A stretch of DNA of 64,000 nucleotides from Topomyia yanbarensis (lineage: Eukaryota; Arthropoda; Insecta; Diptera; Culicidae): assembly GCF_030247195.1 (NCBI RefSeq), contig NC_080672.1:250135709-250199708 (forward strand), written 5' to 3'. Each line of letters begins with the position of its first letter. The stretch's first letter is position 1. The notes under the pieces are model-generated. The model did not search any database. It worked only from the letters and a program-made list of their open reading frames with translations, and was not told where the DNA came from. Positions 22,742 to 33,885 of this stretch are shown piece by piece. Position numbers and translations under genes: made by a program.

Positions 22742-22995
22742 CCAACAACAATTTCATTCCTTATATAACGATAATGACTAGCAAAGGAGAAATGAAATTT
22801 TTGATCGACACAGGCGCGAACAAAAATTACATTTCGCCAATGCACGTAAATCTAGAAAACTGCAAATCAGAAACCGGTATCCAAGTAACTAACATACAAG
22901 GCACGCACAATATCGAAAAATCAACCTCATTTGACATTTTTCAGATAAAGAAAAAATTAAAATTTTACATATTCAAATTTCACGATTTTTTTTGA
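22730..22995 (+). pseudogene. pol: Errantivirus pol, protease segment
   Basis: It is read in the -1 frame after the slippery site. An aspartic protease active-site motif, FLIDTGANKNYISP, lies at about 22798-22840. The frame ends at a stop just after an eight-T run (22985-22992). The next coding frame begins immediately downstream, which points to a single extra T here. Confidence 0.8.
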
Positions 22996-24955
22996 CGGAC
23001 TAATTGGTTACGAGTCATTACGGGACATCAAAGCACAAATTGACATTTCCAAAAACAAACTTAAAGTTGGTAGAAAGGAATTTACTATGCAGAAAAGATT
23101 CCCACTTCAAAATAAAATTAATCTAACCGAGCAAAATTTTCAATATATTCCGGTACAGACAATAAAAGATGGAGACTTTTGCATTCAAAACGAATTGCAT
23201 CTAGGCAAATTTTCAATACTACCCGGGCTATATCGAAGCACAAATAAAGTAGCGATATTAGCAATGAACAACCACTCTGAAACACCATTGGAAATTAACC
23301 TAAACGAAATAAAAATCAAGACAGACCAATACCAAGTGCTACAAGAACCACTCAGCCAGGAAGAAAATCAGAAATATCATTTTCGAGAGGACCACATGAA
23401 TGAAGAAGAAAAGAAGGCATTGAAATACATCATTAACCAGAACAAAGAAATACTCTACACAGATTCTGAAAAGCTCACATTTACCCATAAAATCAAACAT
23501 AATATCAGGACCGCTGACAACATCCCAATATACACGAAATCCTATAAATATCCACAAATTTTTGAAAAAGAAATCCAAACGCAAGTGCGTAAGATGCTAA
23601 ATGACGGCATTATTAAAGAATCGATATCGCCATACACTTCCCCCGTATGGATTGTACCGAAGAAAGCCGATGCATCCGGACAAAAGAAATCTCGTTTAGT
23701 CATCGATTATCGAAAATTAAACGAGAAAACCATTAACGACAAATATCCGATTCCGGATATAACAGACATACTGGACAAATTAGGTAGGGCTCGATATTTT
23801 TCAACAATTGATTTAGTGTCAGGTTTTCACCAGATACAATTAGCAGAAGAAGATACCGAAAAAACTGCGTTTTCTGTAAATTCAGGGAAATACGAATTTA
23901 CCAGAATGCCTTTTGGCTTAAAAAACGCACCCGCCACCTTTCAGCGAGTAATGGACTGCATACTGCGCGAGCTAATAGGAGTGTGTTGTTTCGTCTACAT
24001 GGACGACATTATCATTTTCTCTAGTTCACTGCAGGAGCACCAAAACGATCTGATTCGAGTAATGAAAAAGCTGAAAGATGCTGGTCTGAAGATTCAACTA
24101 GACAAATGCGAATTCTTCAGAAAAGAGGTTCAATTTCTCGGGCACACCGTGTCAGAAGACGGAGTAAAACCCAACGCTGATAAAATCGAAAGCATAAAAA
24201 TCTGGCCAATGCCAAAATGTGAAAGAGAACTTAGACAATTTCTCGGTACACTAGGCTACTACCGGAGGTTTATAAAAGATTTTGCCAAAGTGGTAAAACC
24301 AATGACCAAACTATTGAGGAAGGATACTGAGTTCAAAATAACGACCGAAATCGAAGAATGTTTTCATAAATGCAAAAAGATTCTTTCAATGGACCCTGTG
24401 TTAATGTACCCAGATTTTACTAAAGAATTTACATTAACAACAGATGCGAGCGACTATGCTATAGGAGCCGTTCTCTCCCAGGGACCAATTGGCAAAGATA
24501 GACCGATTGCATACGCCTCACGTACTCTAAGCAAAACAGAAGAGAACTATTGCACTACAGAAAAAGAGCTATTGGCAATCGTGTGGGCCGTGAAACATTT
24601 TCGACCATATCTGAATGGGAGAAAATTTAAATTAGTAACGGATCACCAACCATTGACCTATTCCCTAACAAACGCAAACAGTAAGATCGTTCGTTGGAAA
24701 CTTGATCTAGGCGAGTTTGACTACGAAATTATGTACAAACCCGGTAAGCAAAACGTCGTTGCCGACGCTCTTTCAAGAATAAATCCTACAATAGAAAACC
24801 AGACAATAAACGCAAACTCTCAATATAGCATAGAGGTAGAACCATCCTCAAGCGAAAGCGACGACCTGGAAACAATTCATTCGGCAGACACGAGCGACGA
24901 CTATTTTATACCATGCACTGAAAAATCCATTAATTCTTTTAGGAACCAAATAATT
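22996..24955 (+). pseudogene. pol: Errantivirus pol, reverse transcriptase and RNase H
   Basis: The frame is open from the T run to the nested element. RT motifs are LVIDYRKLN, STIDLVSGFHQ, FTRMPFGLKNAPATFQ and FVYMDDI (YMDD at about 23996-24007). RNase H follows with TTDASDYAIGAVLSQ, TEKELLAIVWAVKHFRPYL, LVTDHQPL and VVADALSR. The core is complete with all catalytic aspartates. The frame is cut at 24955 by the LTR of the nested element and resumes at 33886. Confidence 0.92.
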
Positions 24956-26141
24956 TGTAACCGTCGTTACAAGTCCCGATGATTTTTATGTGCATTTTTG
25001 TATTTTTTTAAACTGTTGTGTTTCTTAATGTTAATGTTAGTAGGGTTAGTAGTAAAATAAATAAATAAATATATATATAAAATGTAAATAGTAGGGACAA
25101 ATACACATCACACATAATTGTAAATAAAAACATTGGGCTGGAATGGGTCGAAACTGTAATACGAAGAAATACACCCCTGAAAGGGGTGGTGATAGGTTAC
25201 ACCTGGAATGGAAATAGCAATGGTGGGTGGCGGTAGTAAGGGAAGAGGAAATTGAAAGTACACGGTCATTAGTACAACGGCGTTCGTGTGTATAAGAAGT
25301 GAGTGGAAAGTATTTCTAAATTGTGAGACTGGACTTAACCGACGTCTTGGAGATCCAGAATTCTTCTGTTCATTCAGGTAAATGGCTCCATTGAACCTAT
25401 CCTGGTACTGTATGTCTCACGTTCGCTATATGTCCCATTTAGGACCTTTTTTGTAACCGATTGAATTCCTCACTGCACACGTTTCGGCCTAGGCAGAGGA
25501 ATCTGCCGAAGTCTAACTGTCAAAGAGTTAGCCTACAGGTGTCACAGAGCCCTGTGAACCCTCGGGCAGTGTGCCCTAAGCGTAAAGGAGGGCCCTTCTC
25601 GGTGAAGCCAATACGGTATCGTCCGTGGCCCATCGATCGAGCCAAAGAAGGAAGACGCCGTACAGTTTCCTTCCCGCCACGCCACCCATCCGCCATCACA
25701 ATCCGCTGGCGTCATCGCGAGCCACGGGTATTGGAACGCCATAGCAGTGCCACCAGCCCCAACAGCGAACCCAACGAGCATCGTCCGGAATCTTCAGCGA
25801 GCGCTCGCAAGCATCGAACACCACGTGCAACGTAGCAGCACCGGTACGTACCGCAACGGAATCTTACCCATATTGAACCCGTACAATAGCCCAATAAACC
25901 ACACCACACACACCCACACCTAGTTTGCTTTTTTTTATTTAAATAAATTTCGTTTTTTACTGTAAATTAGCTTTTCCACTTCCAACCATAAAACATCCCA
26001 GAAATACAATAGTTTTGTGCACCACCTTGTTCCGCGAAGCCCCTCCGATTACCCAGTAGCAAGCCGACCCGGAGATCACAGTATCCACGGTCTCTTGCTC
26101 TGTGAGCTTGTTCGGGAGTATCTGTCGCAGAAGAGATATTA
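24956..26141 (+). repeat. Nested element 5' LTR, 1186 bp
   Basis: It starts TGTAACCGTCGTTACAAG and ends GAAGAGATATTA. It differs from the 3' copy by T/C near 25411 and by a 19-bp stretch (AGTTTGCTTTTTTTTATTT, near 25920) missing from the 3' copy. Both copies contain the same 124-codon chance frame, which starts at a TTG. Confidence 0.93.
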
Positions 26142-26143
26142 CT

Positions 26144-26156
26144 TGGCGACCAACGT
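26144..26156 (+). other. Nested element primer binding site
   Basis: TGGCGACCAACGT starts two bases after the LTR. TGG is the expected complement of a tRNA CCA end. The tRNA species is not assigned. Confidence 0.6.
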
Positions 26157-26656
26157 AAATTCGTGAAAGGTAATCGGAGGTCCGATTAGTGTAAAAATCT
26201 AAGGATTTTTAACAGGGCGGTAGGAGAGTACACATTCAGATCCTCTGATTGTGTAGCAATCCAATCGCAGCATAGAACAAAGTAGACAAGGAAAATTGCC
26301 AGACATTGGTCTAGGATCGTGTTCGGAAAGTGCGAATAAAGAGATTAGCACAAGCAACAGTAAAAATTTGATTTGATAACCGGATTCTGAAACTACAAAC
26401 TTGGCGCACCAACACTAAATACTTACACTAATACAATTCTAAAAGGTCCTGAATGAACCAAAAACTACACTATACAATAACAAATATACAAAAGATAGCA
26501 CGAACGATCAAATTGATCTTACAATTAATTAATTTTCTTAAATTGTACTATATTATTTCTAATTTATTATTTATCCTACTACTTTCTTAATTCAAATTTA
26601 ACTCATTTTAATTTGTGAAATAAAAACTTTATTGATTTTCCGTTAAATTAAACACG
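26157..26656 (+). other. Nested element leader
   Basis: About 500 bp of AT-rich untranslated sequence before the gag ATG. No ORF or clear motif. Confidence 0.5.
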
Positions 26657-28591
26657 ATGAACTCTGAATTTTCGCTCCAATATCGCTCCCTGAATGTAAA
26701 TCACCTTCTGGACGATGAATTGGAGCACGAACTTGCCATACGAAATGCAGATTTTACTAGTGGTGAATCTAGAGATATTAAAAGAAGAAAGTTACGCAGA
26801 GCAATGAAAATCGAGCGAGAAACTAACAATTTTGAAACACGAGAAATAGAAGATGAAAAGTGTGAGGAAGAGTTCCATCTGATTGATGAGAAACTCGCTA
26901 AGATTCAGTATGCTTTAGAAAATAGAAAAACTAGGAAGTCAGAGATGACACAGTTGCAAACACGATTGGTTCATTTGTATTTTCGGTTGCTGCGGTTGAG
27001 GAAGAAATTTGATACCATGGGCTTGGAAGAAACAGCCATGATGTTGTTGAATGAATACTTCTCATGGTTGTCTACTGACCCAGATGCGGCAAGGGAGACA
27101 GAAGCAAGAATTCTGAATGAAATGAGTAAATTAAGCGTCCTAGAGCCTGAGACAGAGAATACCGATTCTGATGATGAAGGGGATGTTTCTATTTTGGGGA
27201 ATAGGAAATCAACAAAAACTATGAGTTCTACTCCAGCAACTTTGGGAAGGAAATCAAAAAGCTCAGAGGATCTTTTCCATAGATTGATCGTGCATATTGA
27301 TAAGATCGTTGCGTCTAAGCTGAATGGCTTGGACAATAGAGTGGAAACCAATATGCAGGCAGCAAATTCGAGAGGAAAGCAAATGAAAAGTAAGACTGAG
27401 GAAGGCAAGAAGAACAATGAAAAGAAGAAGATGATGAGGGAAATTAAGAGCAGAGCTCAACCAAAAAAGCAGAGAATGAAGTTTAGTAAGGACGATTCAG
27501 GTTCATCCTCGGAAGGTAGCATTTGTGAAGTAGAAAGCGATTTAGACAAAGTGTGTAGGGACTCTAGTGAAAGCGCGAGAGAGAGTCAGGAGGAAAATGA
27601 TGAGAGAAGAACGCGGCGGAAGCGAAACCCAAGGCCGGTATCGGATTGGAAATTGCGCTACGACGGTAAAGATGATGGTAGGAACCTGAATAAATTTATA
27701 GCAGAGGTGGAATTCATGGCAGAAGCTGAAAACTTGGGCAAGCGCGCCTTGTTTAGCGAAGCAATACACTTGTTCTCCGGAGATGCCAGATCTTGGTATA
27801 TTGAGGGGAAAAAGAACAAGGAGTTTAGAAACTGGAGGGAATTGGTGACAGAATTGAAGCTAGAATACCAACCCCCCGATATGGATTACCATTACGAACA
27901 ACAAGCAGCACAACGAAGGCAAAGACGATCAGAAAAGTTTCAAGATTTCTACAACGCTATCAAAGACATTTTTGATCAGATGGCAGTTCCGCCAACGGAG
28001 CAGAGAAAGTTCGACATAGTATTTCGGAACCTGAGGTCTGACTACAAGAACTCGTTATTGGTCAAAGGAGTGCGATCGTTACGGATGTTGAAGGTTTGGG
28101 GAAGAAAGCTAGATTCAGCGAATTGGTTCCTGTACAAAAAGGACACGGAACAAAACGCTAGAACGAGCCAGGTCCACGAAATAGTCGGCAACTCGTCTAA
28201 TAGAGGGCCGAGAAACTCTGGTGGGAACTGGAGAGATCGCGACTCAGGAAAAAGTGGTGATTGGCGGAACGCGAAACAAGAAGGACCTGGTGGAAATAGA
28301 AAAGAGTGTTGGGGTCCAAAGAAGGATTCGCCCCAACAAAACAAAACAAACGGGAAGCAGAACCCTCCCACGCAAGATCCGCAACAAGGAAGCAGCAAGG
28401 GAACTCTGGAGAGCCGAATAGCAGCACACAGAATTCCGGCCAGGTCGGTTTGCTTTAATTGTCGCGGAAATTATCATCATTTTAGCTCATGCTTGAAGGA
28501 AAGGGAAGTCTTTTGTACAAATTGTGGTTTTCATGATTATACAAAGGAAAAGTGTCCCTTTTGCGCAAAAAACTGCAAAATGTCGTCGTAG
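26657..28591 (+). CDS. gag: Nested Ty3/gypsy Gag, 644 residues
   Basis: The ATG at 26657 is preceded by an AT-rich leader. Residues 1-130 are charged and helical, likely a coiled coil. A long acidic then basic linker follows (about 165-325, with KKNNEKKKMMREIKSR). The capsid-like region starts near WKLRYDGKDDG and includes ALFSEAIHLFSGDARSWY. The C-terminus has a good CCHC knuckle (C599, C602, H607, C612) and a second Cys-rich segment that lacks the normal spacing. It forms virus-like particles that package the element RNA. The frame is intact. It ends at TAG 28589-28591, overlapping pol by about 40 nt. Confidence 0.9.
   Translation: MNSEFSLQYRSLNVNHLLDDELEHELAIRNADFTSGESRDIKRRKLRRAMKIERETNNFETREIEDEKCEEEFHLIDEKLAKIQYALENRKTRKSEMTQLQTRLVHLYFRLLRLRKKFDTMGLEETAMMLLNEYFSWLSTDPDAARETEARILNEMSKLSVLEPETENTDSDDEGDVSILGNRKSTKTMSSTPATLGRKSKSSEDLFHRLIVHIDKIVASKLNGLDNRVETNMQAANSRGKQMKSKTEEGKKNNEKKKMMREIKSRAQPKKQRMKFSKDDSGSSSEGSICEVESDLDKVCRDSSESARESQEENDERRTRRKRNPRPVSDWKLRYDGKDDGRNLNKFIAEVEFMAEAENLGKRALFSEAIHLFSGDARSWYIEGKKNKEFRNWRELVTELKLEYQPPDMDYHYEQQAAQRRQRRSEKFQDFYNAIKDIFDQMAVPPTEQRKFDIVFRNLRSDYKNSLLVKGVRSLRMLKVWGRKLDSANWFLYKKDTEQNARTSQVHEIVGNSSNRGPRNSGGNWRDRDSGKSGDWRNAKQEGPGGNRKECWGPKKDSPQQNKTNGKQNPPTQDPQQGSSKGTLESRIAAHRIPARSVCFNCRGNYHHFSSCLKEREVFCTNCGFHDYTKEKCPFCAKNCKMSS
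28567..28573 (+). promoter_or_regulatory. Slippery site A-AAA-AAC for -1 gag-pol frameshifting
   Basis: The gag codons are gcA AAA AAC. After a -1 slip the pol frame is open to 31584. The stop of gag lies 16 nt downstream. Pol has no ATG near its start, in keeping with a fused product. Confidence 0.75.
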
Positions 28592-31584
28592 GAGGTCGTC
28601 GGCATGGTTCCAAAAAGCCTTCAACCAAATTCGTTCCGGCTAAGGCAGAAGTGGGGGAGTTAATTTTGCGAGTAGATGGAGATAATCGGCCATTTGCGAA
28701 GGTAGACGTGATGGGAGTAAAGGTGTTAGGTTTGCTGGATTGTGGTGCGCAAATGACGGTTTTAGGGATAGGTAGTGGAAAGTTGTTACGCGACCTAAAG
28801 CTAAAGTTGCAACCCACCAAGTTGAAGCTAACGACCGCAGGAGGAACCGCCTTGGAAGTCAAGGGATTCGTTAATGCGCCAATCACGTTCAACGGCCAAA
28901 CCAAGATTGTTACCACTATCGTTGCCCCTGCCCTGAGTCGTCGGTTGATATTAGGGATGAATTTTTGGAAACTTTTTAGCATTGAACCGTCAGTTAGCTC
29001 GGAGATAGCATCGTTTGAGGAAATGGAAGAAGAGGTTGATGATGAAGAGACAATATTAACAGCAGAACAGAAGACTGAGTTAGAAAAGGTCAAAAAGGAG
29101 TTTAAGGTATTTCATGAGGGTGAAAAACTGGATGTAACACCATTAATAACCCACAAGATAGAGTTCACGGAAGATTTTAAGAATACAGATCCAGTTCATC
29201 TGAATCCGTATCCATGGTCACCGGAAGTCCAGAAGAGCGTGAATGAGGAATTGGATAAATGGATTGAATCAGGGGTCGTTGAAAGGTCGAATAGCGACTG
29301 GGCTCTTCTGATAGTTCCAGTAATGAAAAAGGGAGTTTCAGAGGACGGGAAAGATTGCCTAAAGGTTAGGATGTGTATAGATGCCAGAAAATTGAATCTA
29401 AGGACACGGAGAGACGCCTACCCCCTTCCACATCAGGACCGAATACTAGGGAGATTAGGGGCTTCAAAGTACTTATCAACCATAGACTTGTCGAAGGCTT
29501 TTTGGCAAGTTCCTTTGGAACCAAACTTGTTTGTTTACCTTGACGACATTGTCATTGTAAGCAACACGTTTGAGGAGCATCTCCGATGTCTGAAAGAAGT
29601 AGCTAGACGATTACGTGCTGCCAATCTGTCGATAAATTTGGAGAAATCTAAGTTTGGTGTGCCAGAGCTACCATACTTGGGTTTCGTGCTGTCGAAGACA
29701 GGATTAAGGCCAAACCCTGATCGGATTGAGGCCATAGTAAATTTTGAACGTCCTACGTCGGTCAGGTCGTTAAGGCGCTTTTTAGGGATGGTGAACTACT
29801 ATCGGCGTTTTATAGAAGGATTTAGCGAAGTGACGGCCCCCTTAACGAATTTGCTAAAGGGAAAGCCAAAAGTTGTACGGTGGGACGAAGAAGCCGAGCA
29901 AGCTTTTTCCACCCTCAAAGAAAAATTAATAACAGCGCCGATACTAGCTTGTCCAGACTTCGAGAGGCCCTTCACGATCCAGACTGACGCAAGTGACACG
30001 GCAATCGCGAGTGTTTTGATCCAGGAAACTGATGGCAGGGAGCACGTAATTGCCTATTTTTCACGTAAGCTAACCATGTCGCAAAGAGCATGGAAAGCTG
30101 CGGAAAAAGCAGGTGTGGCAGCTTTGAAAGCCATCGAGAAATTTCGACCATATGTAGAAGGAACTCGGTTCTCATTGATCACCGATTCCTCTGCATTATC
30201 ATGTATCATGAACTCCAAATGGAAACCGTCATCCAAGCTGAGTCGTTGGAGCATGTTGCTGCAACAACACGACATGATTATAAAGCACCGCAAGGGGTCC
30301 GAAAACGTGGTTCCGGATGCCCTATCCCGCGCGGTAGAAACAGTGGAGTTGGCACGAAACGATTGGTATTCCCAGACCTACCAGAAGGTTCTGGAAACCC
30401 CTGAAGATTTTGCCGATTTTAAAATCGAGAATGACAAATTATTCAAATTTGTATCCTCGCCCACGGATGTAATGGATTATCGCTATGAATGGAAGTTATG
30501 CTTGCCAGACGATCTAAGGGAAGAAGTTTTAAAACAAGAACATGATCAATCCTTACATCCTGGATATGAGAAAACTATTCACAAGCTAAAAATTCGCTAC
30601 TACTGGCCGAAAATGGCCATACAAACAAAGCGTTACGTGCAGTCGTGCAGTACATGCAAGCAGTGCAAACCATCAACGTTGGCAACCGCTCCGGAGATGG
30701 GGAACCAGAGGCTTAGTAGTAAACCCTTCCAGATCTTGGCGATGGACTTTATTCAGAGCCTTCCTCGCAGCAAGCAGGGAAAGTGTCATTTGATGGTCAT
30801 GATGGACCTGTTCTCTAAATGGACACTCCTGGTACCAATGAGAAGGATTGAGAGTAAAGAAGTATGCCGAATCGTGGAGGATTACTGGCTGAGGCGCTTT
30901 GGAACTCCGGAAATCATCATCACGGATAATGCCACAACATTTGTAGGAAAGGAATTCCAGGCTCTTCTAAAACGCCGTGGAATCCAACATTGGCCGAATT
31001 CACGCCACCACAGTCAGTCTAATCCTGTGGAGCGAGCTAATAGGACCATCAACGCCTGTTTGAGAACCTATATGCAGCAGGATCAACGATTGTGGGACAC
31101 AAAAATTGCAGAGGTCGAGGAAATGCTTAACACGACCATTCATTCATCCACTGGCTTTTCGCCGTACAGGATTCTCTATGGTCATGAGAACGTCACAAAA
31201 GGTGACGAACATAAGCTAGATAGAGATGGGACAGACGTTACAGCGGAAGAAAGGGATGGTAGACGTAGCGAGATCAATGAGAAGATGTTTCAGATCGTTG
31301 AACAGAACCTGAGGAAAAGTCATGACAAAAGTAGCAGGGTGTATAATTTAAGACACAAACGTTTTTGTTCGACTTACCAGATAGGGCAAAAGGTCTACAA
31401 GCGAAATTTCAAGCAGTCATCAGCGGTGGATAAGTACAACGCCAAATATGGGCCTGTGTACACACCGTGCGTTATCGTAGCTAGACGCGGGACCAGTTCA
31501 TACGAGGTCGCAGATGAAGCGGGAAGGAATCTTGGTGTTTTCTCTGCTGCAGACCTTCGCCCTGGTGATGATCCTAAAACATAA
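28574..31584 (+). pseudogene. pol: Nested Ty3/gypsy Pol: protease, truncated RT, RNase H, integrase
   Basis: The frame is open for about 1000 codons. The protease site reads LLDCGAQMTVLG (Asp at 28738-28740), with Cys where Ser or Thr is normal. RT has KVRMCIDARKLN, STIDLSKAFWQVPLE and FVYLDDIVIVS, but only about three residues lie between the second and third. The neighbouring errantivirus has 48 there, so the PFGL-NAP block is gone in frame. RNase H (QTDASDTAIASVL, VVPDALSR) is complete. Integrase has an HHCC-like finger (ending CSTCKQC) and D, D, E residues in AMDFIQ, ITDNATTF and NPVERANR. It is probably not polymerase-competent although the frame is open. Confidence 0.9.
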
Positions 31585-32714
31585 AAAGGTGTTAGAATGA
31601 AATTTTTTTAAGACTGACTAGTGTTTACAACTGCAACATGTGATGCATTATGGCAGCAATTATAGCAACGTAGTAAAGACTGTAGTCATCGTGAACCATA
31701 GGCCGGATGAATAATCTCACTCTGAGAGTGTTCCTCACGCGAAAAGTGCTTACTTCCTCTCTCGCTAGAAACCTCTCTGAGAGTTTGCACTATCACGGCA
31801 ACCGATAAAATCCTCTGAGTGGAGTCACTCACTAATGGGGAATGAACCTAGGAGAAAATAAATCAAAATTAGTACTATGAAATAGTGACGTCACACAGAT
31901 AGAATTTTTAGGTAGAAGGATAGAGAGAACAGGAGGTTCTTTTGTATAGGCGCCATACAAAAGAACGGTGCTAACACGTGAATCATGATACCATTTACAC
32001 CTATAGAATTTTAGAAATCCGTATCAGCTCAACATGCAAGATTACCTACCATAGCAATAGAATGTACCCGTATCTAATCAGATTTAGCTTGTTCTCATTA
32101 TTGTTCCTATATCAGTCAGGACGGCCGCCTGATGGAATAATGCTGGAAATAATCATAAAATCAGCTTAACGATTAACGATACAGTAATATTTACTTACCT
32201 ATCTCACAGATTCACCACAGTTAGAAGCATTGTCCATATCGTGTAACTATTTGTTTTTATATGATGAAATTGTTTAACTAATTGCATTTTGTTTTACCAT
32301 CTGTCCGAATAACAGATAGTCGCGTTCGTGTGCTAAGCTCAACTAATCATCCTTTGTCGTTTCATTGCTGATATCGCTCGAAGATGAAATGGATTAACGG
32401 ATGAATTAGATTGATCGTTTTCGCCGCAATTGTGCTCGTGCTATCTACATGTATACATACAGGATAAAATCACACGTGTTGTATTATGGCACATTTCCTA
32501 GGGAAATCTGACCTATAATTGCCAGTTGATCTTAAACTGTTGTTTCATGTCTAGTTTTTCAAATCATTTTTATATTGTTCCGTGTCGTTTAATTAGCTTT
32601 CATTTTATATTGGCATTTGTCTTTCAATTTCATTAGTTTATTTTGTGAAGTGTTTAGGTTAAAATAAATAATTCATCATAGATTAATTATTTATTTTACC
32701 GGGCGGGAGGATAG
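31585..32714 (+). other. Nested element 3' non-coding region and polypurine tract
   Basis: About 1.1 kb between the pol stop and the 3' LTR has no substantial ORF. Short repeated words (CTCTCTGAGAGT-like) occur near 31720-31800. The end, GGGCGGGAGGATAG (32701-32714), is the polypurine tract. An eroded third gene is possible but not visible. Confidence 0.6.
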
Positions 32715-33881
32715 TGTAACCGTCGTTACAAGTCCCGATGATTTTTATGTGCATTTTTGTATTTTTTTAAACTGTTGTGTTTCTTAATGTTAATGTTAGT
32801 AGGGTTAGTAGTAAAATAAATAAATAAATATATATATAAAATGTAAATAGTAGGGACAAATACACATCACACATAATTGTAAATAAAAACATTGGGCTGG
32901 AATGGGTCGAAACTGTAATACGAAGAAATACACCCCTGAAAGGGGTGGTGATAGGTTACACCTGGAATGGAAATAGCAATGGTGGGTGGCGGTAGTAAGG
33001 GAAGAGGAAATTGAAAGTACACGGTCATTAGTACAACGGCGTTCGTGTGTATAAGAAGTGAGTGGAAAGTATTTCTAAATTGTGAGACTGGACTTAACCG
33101 ACGTCTTGGAGATCCAGAATTCTTCTGTTCATTCAGGTAAATGGCTCCATCGAACCTATCCTGGTACTGTATGTCTCACGTTCGCTATATGTCCCATTTA
33201 GGACCTTTTTTGTAACCGATTGAATTCCTCACTGCACACGTTTCGGCCTAGGCAGAGGAATCTGCCGAAGTCTAACTGTCAAAGAGTTAGCCTACAGGTG
33301 TCACAGAGCCCTGTGAACCCTCGGGCAGTGTGCCCTAAGCGTAAAGGAGGGCCCTTCTCGGTGAAGCCAATACGGTATCGTCCGTGGCCCATCGATCGAG
33401 CCAAAGAAGGAAGACGCCGTACAGTTTCCTTCCCGCCACGCCACCCATCCGCCATCACAATCCGCTGGCGTCATCGCGAGCCACGGGTATTGGAACGCCA
33501 TAGCAGTGCCACCAGCCCCAACAGCGAACCCAACGAGCATCGTCCGGAATCTTCAGCGAGCGCTCGCAAGCATCGAACACCACGTGCAACGTAGCAGCAC
33601 CGGTACGTACCGCAACGGAATCTTACCCATATTGAACCCGTACAATAGCCCAATAAACCACACCACACACACCCACACCTAAATAAATTTCGTTTTTTAC
33701 TGTAAATTAGCTTTTCCACTTCCAACCATAAAACATCCCAGAAATACAATAGTTTTGTGCACCACCTTGTTCCGCGAAGCCCCTCCGATTACCCAGTAGC
33801 AAGCCGACCCGGAGATCACAGTATCCACGGTCTCTTGCTCTGTGAGCTTGTTCGGGAGTATCTGTCGCAGAAGAGATATTA
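32715..33881 (+). repeat. Nested element 3' LTR, 1167 bp
   Basis: It matches 24956-26141 except for the 19-bp deletion near 33680 and one substitution. It is followed by the AATT target copy. Confidence 0.93.
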
Positions 33882-33885
33882 AATT

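Larger units (their letters stand above)
24956..33881 (+). mobile_element. Nested Ty3/gypsy LTR retrotransposon, 8.9 kb
   Basis: It is inserted in the errantivirus pol gene with a 4-bp AATT duplication (24952-24955, 33882-33885). It has LTRs of 1186 and 1167 bp, a primer site, gag (26657-28591), a -1-shifted pol (to 31584), 1.1 kb of 3' non-coding DNA and a polypurine tract. The LTRs differ by about one substitution and one 19-bp indel, so it is young. Pol lacks part of the RT domain, so this copy should depend on a helper. It belongs to Ty3/gypsy by its protease-RT-RNase H-integrase order; the lineage is not assigned. Confidence 0.93.

Noticed and set aside
25461..25835. 124-residue frame present twice (also 33220-33594)
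   Set aside because: It lies inside the LTR, so its duplication is that of the LTR. It starts at TTG, shows no domain, and the region is regulatory.
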